DNA of 64,000 nt from the NCBI GenBank assembly GCA_016208305.1, contig JACQYI010000081.1:1-64000 (forward strand), written 5' to 3'. The notes under the pieces were generated by a model that had not been told where the DNA came from, made no database searches, and saw only the letters and a list, made by a program, of their open reading frames with translations. Position numbers and translations under genes: made by a program. The DNA comes from Oscillatoriophycideae cyanobacterium NC_groundwater_1537_Pr4_S-0.65um_50_18. Lineage in GTDB: Bacteria > Cyanobacteriota > Cyanobacteriia > Elainellales > Elainellaceae. Every line of letters begins with the position of its first letter. Position 1 is the first letter of the stretch. This document shows positions 63,117 to 64,000 of this stretch, in pieces.

Positions 63117-64000
63117 TTATGAAATTGCCGCAAGCGGATGACTGGCCACCGATTGATGAACGGGTAGCTCGATCACAAACTGGGTGCCCTGACCGGGTTT
63201 GGAGTGACAGCTCAGCATTCCATGATGCTTTTCAACTAAAAGCTGGTAGCTAATCGACAGTCCTAAGCCTGTACCCTTGCCCGGAGGTTTAGTCGTAAAG
63301 AATGCGTCAAACAGTTTGGCTTGCAGAGCTTCAGGAATGCCAGGGCCATTGTCTGAGATATGAATGGTGATTCGATCGGCTGCTTGCTGTAGCGTTTGAA
63401 TGTGAATCGTAGGTGGATGCTCTGCGCTGTAATGTGGGCTTTGAGATTGTTTTGTCTGCTGATCGAGTTGGAGCTGTTCTTCTAATGCATCAATTGCGTT
63501 AGCCAAAATATTCATAAACACTTGATTAATTTGGCTGGGATAGCATTCGATCGGCGGCAAGACCCCATAATCTTTGATGACCGTAATCGGAAGGCTGCCG
63601 CTATCGCGTCGCTTCAACCGATATTGCAAAATCAGCAGCGTGCTGTCGAGACCTTCGTGAATATCAACAGGCTTGAACTCTTTCTCATCTAAGCGGGAAA
63701 AATTGCGTAGGGATAATACAATCTGTCGAATGCGATCGGCTCCCAGTTTCATCGATCGAATCAGCTGAGGCAGATCCTTTCGCAGAAAGGGTAAGTCGAT
63801 CTCCTCCATGCGAGCCTGTATGGGCGCAGGTGCCTCAAGAATATGAGTCTGGTAGCAGTCTACAAATCCCAGTAAATCCTCAATGTATTCTTCGGCAGGG
63901 CGTAAGTTTCCGTAGATGAAATTGATTGGATTGTTGATTTCGTGGGCTATGCCTGCGACCAACTGCCCCAAGCTTGCCATTTTTTCGCCTTGCACTAGCT
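63117..64000 (-). CDS. Sensor histidine kinase, C-terminal part (gene continues past window edge)
   Basis: The frame is open to the right edge, reading LVQGEKMASLGQLVAGIAHEINNPINFI; the gene therefore begins outside the window and an apparent start in this stretch should not be taken as real. The H-box IAHEINNPINFIYGN belongs to the HPK4-type kinases. Then come N-box NILANAIDALEEQ, G1 DNGPGIPEA, F-box FDAFFTTKPPGKGTGLGLSIS and a clean end at residue SHPLAAIS. The core contains the loop PADDRIRQIVLSLRNFSRLDE-like stretch GADRIRQIVLSLRNFSRLDE. The sensor part lies out of view; in cyanobacteria such ends commonly follow PAS, GAF or receiver domains. Confidence 0.88.
   Translation of the reverse strand, partial: LVQGEKMASLGQLVAGIAHEINNPINFIYGNLRPAEEYIEDLLGFVDCYQTHILEAPAPIQARMEEIDLPFLRKDLPQLIRSMKLGADRIRQIVLSLRNFSRLDEKEFKPVDIHEGLDSTLLILQYRLKRRDSGSLPITVIKDYGVLPPIECYPSQINQVFMNILANAIDALEEQLQLDQQTKQSQSPHYSAEHPPTIHIQTLQQAADRITIHISDNGPGIPEALQAKLFDAFFTTKPPGKGTGLGLSISYQLLVEKHHGMLSCHSKPGQGTQFVIELPVHQSVASHPLAAIS

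Noticed and set aside
1-64000. CRISPR array, tRNA, rRNA or intact insertion sequence
   Set aside because: Repeats found are short tandem pairs or MITE-like; no spaced regular repeats, cloverleaf, rRNA or transposase gene is visible.

Overview
The window is cyanobacterial. The octamer GCGATCGC is scattered densely through genes and spacers, there is a bacteriophytochrome and cyanobacteriochrome-type GAF domains, the TonB receptor carries an N-terminal AMIN domain, and a typical cyanobacterial Amt is present. I cannot name the species. The content would suit a filamentous, Leptolyngbya-like organism, but that is inference. I see no rRNA, tRNA or CRISPR array.

Region 1 (1 to about 28.5 kb) is an iron/siderophore island. 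ExbD (cut by the window edge) and ExbB lie on the minus strand. An AraC/PchR-like regulator, a TonB-dependent receptor, a lipoprotein siderophore-binding protein, a sucrase/ferredoxin-like Fe-S protein and an MFS exporter follow on the plus strand. After a 459-bp promoter gap comes the assembly line: aryl carrier protein, benzoate/salicylate-type AMP ligase, salicylate synthase, a KAS III-carrier fusion, NRPS 1 (docking-Cy-A-PCP, predicted Cys), PKS (KS-AT-KR-ACP), a luciferase-like monooxygenase and NRPS 2 (C-A-PCP-C). The gene order suggests a salicyl-thiazoline siderophore extended by one reduced malonate unit and one further amino acid. No thioesterase or reductase domain is visible, so release probably depends on the terminal condensation domain. 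Fur-box-like sites and a tandem 21-bp-period repeat sit in front of the uptake and synthesis genes.

Region 2 (28.5 to 44 kb) is mixed: a small acidic protein, two divergent MFS transporters, a zinc-ribbon histidine kinase, Amt with a small membrane partner, a polyamine-type ABC operon ending in a short-chain dehydrogenase, a nitronate monooxygenase-like enzyme, a Nudix protein and a small hypothetical. Two related MITE-like elements lie in opposite orientation at 22.1 and 36.0 kb.

Region 3 (44 to 64 kb) is sensory. A phytochrome hybrid kinase is paired with a GGDEF response regulator. Converging on it is a four-gene minus-strand set: a 2007-aa CBS/GAF/PAS hybrid kinase with two DXCF cyanobacteriochrome GAF domains, a 1504-aa paralogue, a REC-kinase and a REC-GGDEF-EAL protein. 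The set looks like a light and c-di-GMP signalling cluster. The window ends in a membrane-associated hypothetical protein and a truncated histidine kinase.

Across the window there are at least a dozen short tandem duplications with 12 to 39 bp periods. Inside genes every period is a multiple of three.
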